Assembly (NCBI RefSeq): GCF_014191725.1
Contig: NZ_JACHWZ010000014.1
Location: forward strand, 79,588 to 143,587
Direction of reading: 5' to 3'
Source: Microbulbifer rhizosphaerae
GTDB lineage: Bacteria; Pseudomonadota; Gammaproteobacteria; Pseudomonadales; Cellvibrionaceae
Length of the DNA: 64,000 nt
The position numbers and the translations under genes were made by a program. The notes under the pieces are model-generated. The model was not told the origin of the DNA, made no database searches, and saw only the letters and a list, made by a program, of their open reading frames with translations. Shown here in pieces: positions 47,034-55,148 of this stretch; position 1 is the stretch's first letter, and each line of letters opens with the position of its first letter.

Positions 47034-50000
47034 GCGACACCCGGCAGAATCCCCCCATCGTGCGCCCGCCGGTGGAAACCCGCGGCGGCGCCATCGCCTG
47101 GATGACCCACAACCATGTCACTGCCAACCTGCTGATGCTGGTGTTTATCTTCGGCGGTCTGGTTTTCTCCCTCATTATCAAAAAGGAGGTCTTCCCCGAA
47201 TTCAGCCTGGATATGGTCTCGGTGCAGATCTCCTATCCCAGCGCCAGTCCCGAGGAGGTGGAGCGCGGCGTGCTGGTGGCGGCGGAGCAGGCGGTGCAGG
47301 GCATCGTCGGTATTAAGGAGATGCGTGGCACCGCCGCCGAAGGCAGCGCCTCTCTTATCCTGGAGCTGGACGAGGACGCCAACGCCAACCAGGTTTACCA
47401 GGACGTGCAGCAGGCCATCGACCGGGTGAGCACCTTTCCCTCCGATATCGAGCGCCCCCGGGTGAGTCTGGCGGAGCGCAAGCGGGACGTGATGGATCTG
47501 GTGATCCACGGCGACCTGGACGACCGCACTCTGCGCGACGTCGCCATGCAGGTGTACGACAAGCTGGAAGCCCACCCGGATATCACCCAGCTTTCCGCCT
47601 CTGGCGTTCGCGATTTCGAGGTGGCGGTGGAGGTGCGCCGGGACGACCTGCGCCGCTACGGCCTGACCCTGCGGGACATCGCGCAGTTGATTGGCAACGC
47701 AGCGGTGGACGTGCCCGCCGGCGGGGTGAAATCCACCGCAGGTGAAATTCTGGTGCGGGTGACCGAGCGCCGCGACTGGGCACGGGAGTTCGGCGATATC
47801 GTCGTCGCCCGGGGCAGCGGCGGCGGCATGGTGCGGCTGAAGGATATCGCCACCATCCGCGACGCGCTGGTGGATGAGCCGCGCAACATGGTCTACAACG
47901 GCGAGCCGGCGGTGGGCATCGATGTCTTTCGCGTGGGCGACCAGACACCGATGAGTATCAGCGAGGCCACCCGCGAAGTGTTGGACGAGGCACGCCTGTC
48001 GCTGCCACCGGGGGTACATATCAGCATCCGCGACGACGACTCGCAAATTTTCAAGGAGCGCCTGTCGCTGCTGTTGAAAAACGGTTTTATCGGCCTGCTG
48101 CTGGTGTTTGTGGTATTGGGCGCGTTTCTCGAACTGCGCCTCGCATTCTGGGTAACTTTGGGTATTCCCACCAGTTTCCTCGGCGCTCTGCTGTTCCTGC
48201 CCGCGCTGGATATCTCCATCAATATGGTGAGTATGTTCGCGTTTATTATCGCGCTGGGAATAGTGGTGGACGACGCGATCATCGCCGGGGAAAACATTCA
48301 CGAGTGGCGCAGCCAGGGCTACAGCAATATGCAGGCCGCCATCGCCGGCGCGCGACAGGTGGCAGTGCCGCTGACCTTCGCCATTCTCACCAATATCGTC
48401 GCCTTTATTCCACTGATGTACCTGCCCGGTTTTATGGGCAAGATCTTCGGCATCATCCCCTTCGTGGTGGGCTCGGTATTTATCATTTCCTGGGTGGAGG
48501 CGCTGTTTATCCTGCCTTCGCACCTCGCCCATTCCCGCCGGGGGTACAGGAACCGCTGGACGCGGCGGATCGCCGCCCGTCAGAAAATAATCGCGCGCAG
48601 CCTGGACCGCTTTGTGGAAGTTCGCTTCAAGCCGCTGCTCGATCTGTGCGTGCGTCACCGCTACACCACCATCGCCGTGGCCATCGCCACCCTGTTGGTA
48701 GTGGGCGGCTACGCCGCAAGCGGGCGCATGGGTTTTACCTTGATGCCGAGGGTGGAGCGGGATTCCGGGAGGGTGCAGGTCACCTTTCCGCCGGGCACCG
48801 CCGAACAGCAACTGGAAAAGGCGCGGGCGCAGATCATCCAGGCCGCCAATCGGCTGTTGGAGGAGGGGGAGCGCAAGCGGGCTTTCCTCGGCATGCGCGG
48901 CTTGGTGAATGGCGACGCAGTGCAGGTGGATGTCTACTTCACCCCGTCGGACCAGCGCGACTTTACCACCGGCGAGTTCGTACGCGACTGGCGCCGCGCG
49001 GTGGGCCCGATGCCCGGCGCGCTGAGTTCCAGCTTCGCCGCCGACCGCGGCGGTCCGGGAGCCGGCGCCGCGCTCACTGTGGAACTGCGCCATACGCACA
49101 CTAGTACCCTGGAAGCGGCGGCGCAACGGCTGGCGATGTCGCTGAAGGATTTTCCCAACGTCAGCGATATCGATGCGGGCGTCTCCCTGGGCAAGCAGCA
49201 GCTGGACCTGACCCTGACGGAAACCGCAAAAAGCCTCGGCCTTTCCGCCGAGGAGATCGGCCGCCAACTGCGCACCTCGCTGTACGGCGCCGAGGCCATG
49301 CGTCAGCAGCGCGGGCGCGATCAGGTGAAGGTGATGGTGCGCCTGCCGGAATCCGAGCGGATTTCCCTGGACGATGTTTCCAGCATCATGATCCGCGCCG
49401 GTAACGGCCTCTGGCTGCCTCTGCCGGACCTTGTTGAAGTGGATAAGGGCCGTGCCTATGCCACCATCAACCGCCGCGAGGGCCGGCGGGTGATGACGGT
49501 GACCGCCAATGTGGAACCGCCGGATCAGGCGGCGTTGGTGATCAACGAACTGAATCGCAGTGCCATCCCGCAATTGCAGGCGGAGTTTGCCGGGCTGGCG
49601 GTCTCCTACCAGGGGCGCCAGGCGGAAGAGCGCGAGGGCCTGGCCTCCCTGGGCCTCACTTTCTCCCTCACCATGGCTGCGCTTTACCTGCTGTTGGCGA
49701 TCCCGTTGAAAAGCTATATCCAGCCGCTGACGGTGATGGTGGCCATTCCCTTTGGGGTGATCGGCGCACTGCTGGGCCACCTGCTGATGGGCTATGGCCT
49801 GAGTATGGTGAGCCTGCTGGGCATGGTGGCGCTGGCGGGAGTGGTGATCAACGATACCCTGGTGATGATCGAGTACGGCAACCGACTGCGCGCCGGGGGT
49901 ACGCCGGTCACCGATGCGATCAAACAGGCTGCCGCGCGTCGCTTCCGCCCGATCATCCTCACCACTGTGACCACCTTCTGCGGGTTGACGCCGATGATCT

Positions 50001-50179
50001 TTGAGACCTCGGTGCAGGCGCGGTTTATGATCCCGATGGCCATTTCCCTGGGTTACGGCATTCTCGCCGCCACCACCATTTCGCTGCTGCTGGTACCCTG
50101 CCTGTACCTGATGTTTGCCAGGGATATTCCGCAGCTGTTCGGCATGCTGAAAAACAACCGGAAATTCACCAGGGCGTAG
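47030..50179 (+). CDS. RND-family inner membrane efflux permease
   Basis: The 1049-residue protein has twelve membrane segments in two halves. It starts IAWMTHNHVTANLLMLVFIFGGLVFSLIIKKEVFPEFSLDMVSVQISYPSASPEEVERGVLVAAEQAV. FAFIIALGIVVDDAIIAGENI has the paired Asp residues of TM4 that relay protons. The second half repeats with YLLLAIPLKSYIQPLTVMVAIPFGVIGALLGHLLMGYGLSMVSLLGMVALAGVVINDTLVMIEY. It resembles the MdtB/CzcA-like drug or metal branch rather than AcrB proper; the substrate cannot be fixed. It completes the tripartite operon. Confidence 0.95.
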   Translation: MSDTRQNPPIVRPPVETRGGAIAWMTHNHVTANLLMLVFIFGGLVFSLIIKKEVFPEFSLDMVSVQISYPSASPEEVERGVLVAAEQAVQGIVGIKEMRGTAAEGSASLILELDEDANANQVYQDVQQAIDRVSTFPSDIERPRVSLAERKRDVMDLVIHGDLDDRTLRDVAMQVYDKLEAHPDITQLSASGVRDFEVAVEVRRDDLRRYGLTLRDIAQLIGNAAVDVPAGGVKSTAGEILVRVTERRDWAREFGDIVVARGSGGGMVRLKDIATIRDALVDEPRNMVYNGEPAVGIDVFRVGDQTPMSISEATREVLDEARLSLPPGVHISIRDDDSQIFKERLSLLLKNGFIGLLLVFVVLGAFLELRLAFWVTLGIPTSFLGALLFLPALDISINMVSMFAFIIALGIVVDDAIIAGENIHEWRSQGYSNMQAAIAGARQVAVPLTFAILTNIVAFIPLMYLPGFMGKIFGIIPFVVGSVFIISWVEALFILPSHLAHSRRGYRNRWTRRIAARQKIIARSLDRFVEVRFKPLLDLCVRHRYTTIAVAIATLLVVGGYAASGRMGFTLMPRVERDSGRVQVTFPPGTAEQQLEKARAQIIQAANRLLEEGERKRAFLGMRGLVNGDAVQVDVYFTPSDQRDFTTGEFVRDWRRAVGPMPGALSSSFAADRGGPGAGAALTVELRHTHTSTLEAAAQRLAMSLKDFPNVSDIDAGVSLGKQQLDLTLTETAKSLGLSAEEIGRQLRTSLYGAEAMRQQRGRDQVKVMVRLPESERISLDDVSSIMIRAGNGLWLPLPDLVEVDKGRAYATINRREGRRVMTVTANVEPPDQAALVINELNRSAIPQLQAEFAGLAVSYQGRQAEEREGLASLGLTFSLTMAALYLLLAIPLKSYIQPLTVMVAIPFGVIGALLGHLLMGYGLSMVSLLGMVALAGVVINDTLVMIEYGNRLRAGGTPVTDAIKQAAARRFRPIILTTVTTFCGLTPMIFETSVQARFMIPMAISLGYGILAATTISLLLVPCLYLMFARDIPQLFGMLKNNRKFTRA

Positions 50180-50226
50180 GATGGAGCGGAGCACAGCGCG
50201 CCCACCCTACGGATTTATCTGTAATT

Positions 50227-51396
50227 TTAATCCCTGCGCAAATGGTCCTTGATCGCGATTGGGTTGGGGAAATTCAGCACCACGATATAGGAGGAGACCA
50301 GGAAGGTGAGTATCGCGGTGGCCTGGATTAAATGGGATGCGGCGCTGCCAATCAGCTCCTGGCTCGCGGCCAGGAAGGCGATCAGCAGCGAGAATTCGCT
50401 GATCTGTCCCAGACGGAAACCGATATCCCAGGCCAGCACCTTGCGTTCGCTCTGGCGGCCCAGCAGGTAGCGGAACACCACGGGTTTGATGATCAGTACC
50501 GCTACCGCGGTGACCACGGCAGCCAGGGCGATTTCCGGCAGTACAGACAGCTTGAACTGGGCCCCAAGGCTGAAAAAAAACAGAATCAAAAAGAAATCCC
50601 GCAAGGGCTTCAGACTCAGGGCAATGTATTGTGATATACGGCTGGTGGCCAGGGTGATGCCGGCGATAAAAGCACCGATTTCCCGCGACAGCCCGAGGAT
50701 CTCCGCTGTTTCCGCCAGGCCCATACACCAGCCCACCGCGAGCAGAAAAACATACTCGTGAAAGCGGTCGAAGCGGGTAAATAGCGGTAGCAACAGGAAT
50801 TTCACCACCACCCAGGCGATAAGCACCAGCAGCGGCAGGGCGGCAAAAGACAGGCCTATTTGCATGGGGCTTAATGTTTCCGCGCCACCGCCCAGCAGTA
50901 TCATCAGGCAAGTGATGGCCACGAAGTCCTGGAACAGCAGCAACCCCACCATCAATTCGCCCAGGTGCTTATGGTGTAACACGGTGGTGGGCAGCAATTT
51001 GATGCCGATAATGGTACTGGAGAACATCAGCGCCATGCCGATCACCCAGCACTCGATGGAGGTAAACCCGAACAGCCGTCCGATTCCGTAACCCAGGCCG
51101 AGGAAAATTGCGCTGCTGATCAGCCCCACGAAGGTGGCCTTGCGCATTACCGAGAGCAGCGCCTGGGGCTGCATATCAAGGCCCAGCAAAAACAGCAGGA
51201 AGATAATCCCGATACTGGATATTTCCGCCAGCAGCTCCACATTGTCGATCACCGCAAACCCCGAGGGACCGAGCGCTATCCCCAAGGCGATATAGGCCAC
51301 CAGCAGCGGCTGGCGCCCGAAGAGTGCCAGCGAGGCCACGATGGCCGCGCCGCTGAAGATCAGGAAAAAGGATTGAAAGAGAGCGGCTTCCTCCAC
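50227..51396 (-). CDS. CPA2-family cation:proton antiporter
   Basis: The 389-residue protein has ~12 membrane helices. It carries LLVAYIALGIALGPSG, SSIGIIFLLFLLGLDMQPQALLSV, the cation-binding region GMALMFSSTIIGIKLLPTTVLHHKHLGELMVGLLLFQDFVAITCL with an Asp after the Gln (LLFQDF), and GAFIAGITLATS, RDFFLILFFFSLG. There is no C-terminal TrkA-N domain, unlike KefB/KefC. Ions carried are K+ or Na+ with H+; which one is unknown. The start is GTG 51396 with AAGGA upstream. It converges with the RND operon. Confidence 0.9.
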   Translation of the reverse strand: MEEAALFQSFFLIFSGAAIVASLALFGRQPLLVAYIALGIALGPSGFAVIDNVELLAEISSIGIIFLLFLLGLDMQPQALLSVMRKATFVGLISSAIFLGLGYGIGRLFGFTSIECWVIGMALMFSSTIIGIKLLPTTVLHHKHLGELMVGLLLFQDFVAITCLMILLGGGAETLSPMQIGLSFAALPLLVLIAWVVVKFLLLPLFTRFDRFHEYVFLLAVGWCMGLAETAEILGLSREIGAFIAGITLATSRISQYIALSLKPLRDFFLILFFFSLGAQFKLSVLPEIALAAVVTAVAVLIIKPVVFRYLLGRQSERKVLAWDIGFRLGQISEFSLLIAFLAASQELIGSAASHLIQATAILTFLVSSYIVVLNFPNPIAIKDHLRRD

Positions 51397-51494
51397 TGGA
51401 GATCCTTGTCTGGGTGGGCCTTTACCCCATTATCCATAGATGCGGCTGCGGGAACAGTGAGTATAACTTTGTCGGGACTCGGCGCATTGTCGTC

Positions 51495-51553
51495 GTTCCG
51501 GCGCTGGCCGGAACCCGGGTGCCACTGGACTGGATACCGGCGTGCGCCGGTAT
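51495..51553. repeat. Paired palindromes (GTTCCGGC and ATACCGGCG)
   Basis: GTTCCGGC at 51495-51502 pairs with GCCGGAAC at 51507-51514. ATACCGGCG at 51534-51542 pairs with CGCCGGTAT at 51545-51553 around a 2-base loop. This is the complete form of the element also seen at 16140-16193. It lies between the antiporter and aminotransferase genes. Confidence 0.75.
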
Positions 51554-51617
51554 GACCAGAGCTTGATTTGAAACAGAGCATCCACAATAAGCTGCATGAG
51601 CTGCGCTGCCCGGGCCA

Positions 51618-53246
51618 TTACAGATTGAACCAGCGCAGGTTCTCTGCCTCGGGCGACAGAATCGGCTGCTCGCACTCCTTTCCCTTCGGTTGCCGCAGGA
51701 TTTCCAGCGCCTGCTGCAAATAGTCCCGCAGGGGCGTCTGAACTTTTTGCGTGGGAGCCAGTGCGCCCGCATCCAGTTCCAGGCGCAGCGGCGCCTCGCC
51801 GGCCTCGCCCTGGTAACGCCAGACACCGGCCTCCATATCGTACTGGTAGTAGGGCAGCAGCCGATGGCCCTGGTCGGCAATGATTTCAATCGCCTCGATC
51901 AGGTAGTCCACAGTCTCCTCATTCAGGAAATAATTGAAGTTCAGGCGCACCCAGCCGGGTTTGAGGATGCTCTCGCCTTCGCTCACCAGCTGTTCCAGCG
52001 CCTCGCTCTGCTCCGGGGTCAGGTGCAGCAGCTGGTGGCCGTAGGGGCCGGCGCAGGAGCAGCCGCCGCGCACCTGGATGCCAAAGAGGTCGTTGAGCAG
52101 CGCCACCACGAAACCGTGATGCAGGGGTTTGCCGTCCCGCAGGATATGCAGGGAGACGATGCCCACCCGGGGCAGATCGGTGCCGCCGAGAATTTCGATG
52201 TCGGGGTTCTGCTTCCAGCGCGCAAAGGCCCTGTCCAGCCATCGGGCCTCGCGCGCCTCGATTTCCTCTGCGCCCACCTCGTCCTTGAGCTCGAATACCA
52301 GGCCCGCGCGAACCGACTCCACGATTGCCGGGGTGCCGGCTTCCTCGCGGCGTTCGCCGACGGGCAGGTAGGTGTGCCGGTCCGGTCCCACCCAGGATAC
52401 GGTGCCGCCGCCGGGTATCGCCGGCTGTTCCGGTGGCAGCAGGGATTTTTTCACCACCAGGATGCCCGGAGTGCCGGGGCCACCGACAAATTTGTGTGGG
52501 GAGATAAACAGGGCGTCCTTGCTGGTTGCGCTGCCATCGCCATTCGCATCGATGGCCACGTAGGGGGCGGCCGCGGCGTAATCCCAGAACGACAGGGCGC
52601 CGTGTTTGTGTAGCAGGTGGGTGACTGCTTCCACATCGGTGCGGATGCCGGTGACATTGGAGGCGGCGGAGAAGCTGCCGATTTTCAGCGGGCGGGCGCT
52701 GTAGAGGTCCAGCGCCTCCTCCAGGGCGGGTAGGTCCACGCCGCCCTCGACGTTCTGCGGAATGGTCACCACGTCGGCGACGGACTCCCGCCAGGGCAGG
52801 TCGTTGGAATGGTGTTCGTAGGGGCCGATAAACACCACCGGGCGCCGGGCCTGGGGGATTTTCGTAGCCTCGGCACCAAAGCGCTGATAGTGATCGGCGC
52901 GCAGCCCCAGGCTGTCCACCAGCCGGTTGATGGCGGCGGTGGCACCGGCGCCACAGAAGATCACCGCGTGGTCGGCCCCGGCGTTTACGGACCTGCGTAC
53001 CATCGCGCGCGCCTGTTCGCGAAAGGCGGTTGTCTGGCGACCGGTGGCAGAGGTCTCGGTATGGGTGTTGGCGTACCAGGGCAGCACACGGTTGCGGATA
53101 ATGTCCTCGATAAAGGTCAGGCCGCGCCCGGAGGCGGTGTAGTCGGCGTAAACCAGCGGGCGCACGCCGAAGGGGGTGGCCAGCGGCAGGCGCTCGCCGA
53201 TCACGCTGTCGCGAATATGGGCCATCAGGGATTCAATGGAGGACAT
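51618..53246 (-). CDS. Class V aminotransferase / cysteine desulfurase-like enzyme
   Basis: The ~542-residue PLP enzyme has the class V core: VRPLVYADYTASGRGLTFIEDIIRNRVLPWYANTHTETSATGRQTTAFREQAR, FCGAGATAAINRLVDSLG, YEHHSNDLPW, ASNVTGIRTDV, WDYAAAAPYV, and the PLP Lys in FISPHKFVGGPGTPGILVV. RVGIVSLHI and VRGGCSCAGPYGHQLL, with a Cys-rich loop, resemble the persulfide loop of desulfurases. An additional C-terminal ~100-residue extension ends NLRWFNL. The reaction is uncertain; Cys desulfurase-like activity is inference. The start at MSSIESL is chosen by fit, after GAGATAGAG. Confidence 0.85.
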   Translation of the reverse strand: MSSIESLMAHIRDSVIGERLPLATPFGVRPLVYADYTASGRGLTFIEDIIRNRVLPWYANTHTETSATGRQTTAFREQARAMVRRSVNAGADHAVIFCGAGATAAINRLVDSLGLRADHYQRFGAEATKIPQARRPVVFIGPYEHHSNDLPWRESVADVVTIPQNVEGGVDLPALEEALDLYSARPLKIGSFSAASNVTGIRTDVEAVTHLLHKHGALSFWDYAAAAPYVAIDANGDGSATSKDALFISPHKFVGGPGTPGILVVKKSLLPPEQPAIPGGGTVSWVGPDRHTYLPVGERREEAGTPAIVESVRAGLVFELKDEVGAEEIEAREARWLDRAFARWKQNPDIEILGGTDLPRVGIVSLHILRDGKPLHHGFVVALLNDLFGIQVRGGCSCAGPYGHQLLHLTPEQSEALEQLVSEGESILKPGWVRLNFNYFLNEETVDYLIEAIEIIADQGHRLLPYYQYDMEAGVWRYQGEAGEAPLRLELDAGALAPTQKVQTPLRDYLQQALEILRQPKGKECEQPILSPEAENLRWFNL

Positions 53247-53291
53247 CTCTATCTCACAAAAGTCATTATTCTGTTTCGCCTTCTTTTCGCT

Positions 53292-53364
53292 GTAGGAGCG
53301 GCCGTTGGCCGCGATCGGTCTCGCTACGCAGCCAAAATTGATCGCGGCCAACGGCCGCTCCTAC
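53292..53364. repeat. REP element with perfect 24-bp arms
   Basis: Bases 53292-53315 (GTAGGAGCGGCCGTTGGCCG...) are the exact reverse complement of 53341-53364 around a 25-base loop. It lies between the aminotransferase gene and the lrp-type gene. It is followed by repeated CGTTATTCCGACGG units (about 53364-53396), which run up to the Lrp-type stop codon. Confidence 0.88.
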
Positions 53365-53393
53365 GTTATTCCGACGGCGTTATTCCGACGGCG

Positions 53394-53864
53394 TTATTCA
53401 GGCGGCGGGATGGGCAGTTCCGTAGTGCTCTTGATCTGCTCCATGGCAAAGTTGGACACGATATCGCTGATGCCTACGTGGCGGATCAGTTCCTTGTAGA
53501 AACGGTCGTAGGCGGCGATGTCGCTGACGACGATCCGCAGCAGGTAATCGTAGTCCCCGGCCATGCGATAGCAGTCCACCACTTCCGGCTGTTCCGCGAT
53601 GTGGCTGGCAAAGGTTTCGGCCCATTCGGGGGTGTGCTGGTCGGTTTTCACCTGGGCGAATACCGAGACCGGCAGGCCCAGGATTTCCGCGTTCAGCAGC
53701 GCCACTTTGCGGCGGATGATGCCGCTCTTTTCCAACTTCTGCACCCGGCGCCAGCAGGGAGTCTTGGTGAGCCCTACGCGCTCGGCCAGCTCTTCGATGG
53801 AGAGGCTAACATCTGATTGCAGGATGGCAAGAAGTTGTCGATCAATCGCGTCAAGTGAGGGCAT
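53394..53864 (-). CDS. Lrp/AsnC-family transcriptional regulator
   Basis: The 156-residue protein starts MPSLDAIDRQLLAILQSDVSLSIEELAERVGLTKTPCWRRVQKLEKSGIIRRKVALLN, the AsnC-type helix-turn-helix. The RAM domain continues with VFAQVKTDQHTPEWAETFASHIAEQPEVVDCYRMAGDYDYLLRIVVSDIAAYDRFYKELI. Such regulators respond to amino acids as octamers. A GGGAGC is present ~12 bases before the ATG. The neighbouring phhA/tyrR pair and aminotransferase suggest amino-acid control; the effector is unknown. Confidence 0.9.
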   Translation of the reverse strand: MPSLDAIDRQLLAILQSDVSLSIEELAERVGLTKTPCWRRVQKLEKSGIIRRKVALLNAEILGLPVSVFAQVKTDQHTPEWAETFASHIAEQPEVVDCYRMAGDYDYLLRIVVSDIAAYDRFYKELIRHVGISDIVSNFAMEQIKSTTELPIPPPE

Positions 53865-54172
53865 AGTTCTACAAAGCTCCCAGAAATGCGGGGCCATGTA
53901 TCCATTGGCGATGATTTGGGCGCCATCACTGGCAAAAAATACCGCTGTTGGTTTGAGTGTAGTGGAGATATCCGAGTTTCGGGGGATGGTTGGGCTCACA
54001 CTACACCCTTGGAGATAACGTTAGTCTCCGAACGACCGCGGCGGTAGTGGAATTTCCCTCAAGTATTGAGTGGCTGATCGATTGGCGGCTGGGCGAACAC
54101 ATGGCTCGCCCCTGCGGCGCATTATCGTCTTAAGGCGCAGGATCGGATACCGGCGCGCGCCGGACGGTAATT
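53865..54172. other. 308-bp intergenic region, lrp start to phhA stop
   Basis: No gene is evident. The first ~100 bp presumably hold the lrp-type promoter and leader. A fragment of the GTTCCGGC/ATACCGG palindrome family is visible at about 54147-54163 (ATACCGGCGCGCGCCGG), just after the phhA stop, and may act as a transcript-end hairpin. Confidence 0.5.
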
Positions 54173-54976
54173 TCAGGCCGCATTCTTGGGGGGGAACATC
54201 GGTTCGAAGAGACCCATTTCCATCGCCCGGTGCACCTTGGCCATCAGGTCCATTTCGGTGAGTTCCTGCAGCTGCTGCAGGTCGTCCAGCACGTAGTAAA
54301 CCGGCTGCACGATATCGATCCGGTAAGGGGTGCGCAGGGCGTCGAGCACATCGAAGTCGTAGCGCTTGGGCTCATTGCCCAGGGCGTACAGGGTCTCTTT
54401 CGGTGAGGACAGGATACCGCCGCCGTAAATGCGCAGGCCGTCCCGGGTGTGCAGCAGGCCGAACTCCACGGTGAACCAGTAGAGCCGGGCCAGGTAGGCG
54501 CGCTCCTTGGGCGTGGCCGCCAGGCCCAACTGGCCGTATTTTTCGGTGAAGTTGGCGAAGGCGGGATTGGTGAGCATGGCGCAGTGGCCGAAGATTTCGT
54601 GGAAAATATCCGGCTCCTGCAGGTAGTCAAATTCCTCTGGGGTCCGGATAAACGTAGCCACCGGGAACTTGCGGTCCGCCAGCAGCCCGAAGAATGTCTC
54701 GAAGCCGATCAGCGCCGGCACCCGAGCCACCTCCCAGCCGGTTTCCCGGCGCAGCACGCTGCTGACTTCTTCCAATTGCGGGACGCGGTCGCGGGGCAGG
54801 TCGAGCAGCTTGAGGCCGTGCAGGTATTCGTTGCAGGCTCGGCCGGGAACCACCTTGAGCTGGCGCTCGATCAGCCGGTGCCAGGTCTCGTGTTCGATAT
54901 CGGAGTAGTGAATAAAGCCCTGTTCGTCCGGCTTGTGCGCCACGTACTTGCTGGGCTTCTCGGCGTCTTTCTTCAT
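54173..54976 (-). CDS. phhA: Phenylalanine 4-monooxygenase
   Basis: The 267-residue protein is an aromatic amino acid hydroxylase catalytic core without a regulatory ACT domain, as in bacteria. The iron-binding HEIFGHCAML carries HxxxxH, and the Glu ligand lies in LARLYWFTVEFGLL. TPEEFDYLQEPDIFHEIFGH and RIYGGGILSSPKETLYALGNEPKRYDFD are typical. It makes tyrosine from phenylalanine with tetrahydropterin. No phhB (pterin carbinolamine dehydratase) gene is beside it. It is divergent from a TyrR/PhhR-type regulator gene, which likely controls it. The ATG follows GGGAGCAGAGC. Confidence 0.95.
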   Translation of the reverse strand: MKKDAEKPSKYVAHKPDEQGFIHYSDIEHETWHRLIERQLKVVPGRACNEYLHGLKLLDLPRDRVPQLEEVSSVLRRETGWEVARVPALIGFETFFGLLADRKFPVATFIRTPEEFDYLQEPDIFHEIFGHCAMLTNPAFANFTEKYGQLGLAATPKERAYLARLYWFTVEFGLLHTRDGLRIYGGGILSSPKETLYALGNEPKRYDFDVLDALRTPYRIDIVQPVYYVLDDLQQLQELTEMDLMAKVHRAMEMGLFEPMFPPKNAA

Positions 54977-55122
54977 GCTCTGCTCCCGGCGGCATAGCCT
55001 TCATCAGGCTGCCGCGCTGTCCGTTGTTCTTATCTCCTGTCCATTTTTAGTTACCGGGCTTCGGGCCGGCGATATCCGGGGAGGCGATCTTGTGGCATTT
55101 GGGGGAGCGGAGATACACTTTC

Positions 55123-55140
55123 TGTAAATTTATCTTTACA
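55123..55140. promoter_or_regulatory. TyrR box (perfect TGTAAA-N6-TTTACA)
   Basis: TGTAAATTTATCTTTACA matches the strong TyrR-box consensus TGTAAAN6TTTACA exactly. It lies 146 bp upstream of phhA and only 8 bp before the tyrR-like ATG. At the latter position, binding would block transcription or ribosome loading, so autorepression is likely. Activation of the divergent phhA by the same site is possible. Confidence 0.85.
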
Positions 55141-55148
55141 GGCCCGCG

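Noticed and set aside
46820..50194. A 1124-codon open frame on the minus strand
   Set aside because: It lies opposite the RND permease and adaptor, both of which match known families throughout. Its product is His/Gln/Gly-rich with no family resemblance; such frames arise in GC-rich genes.
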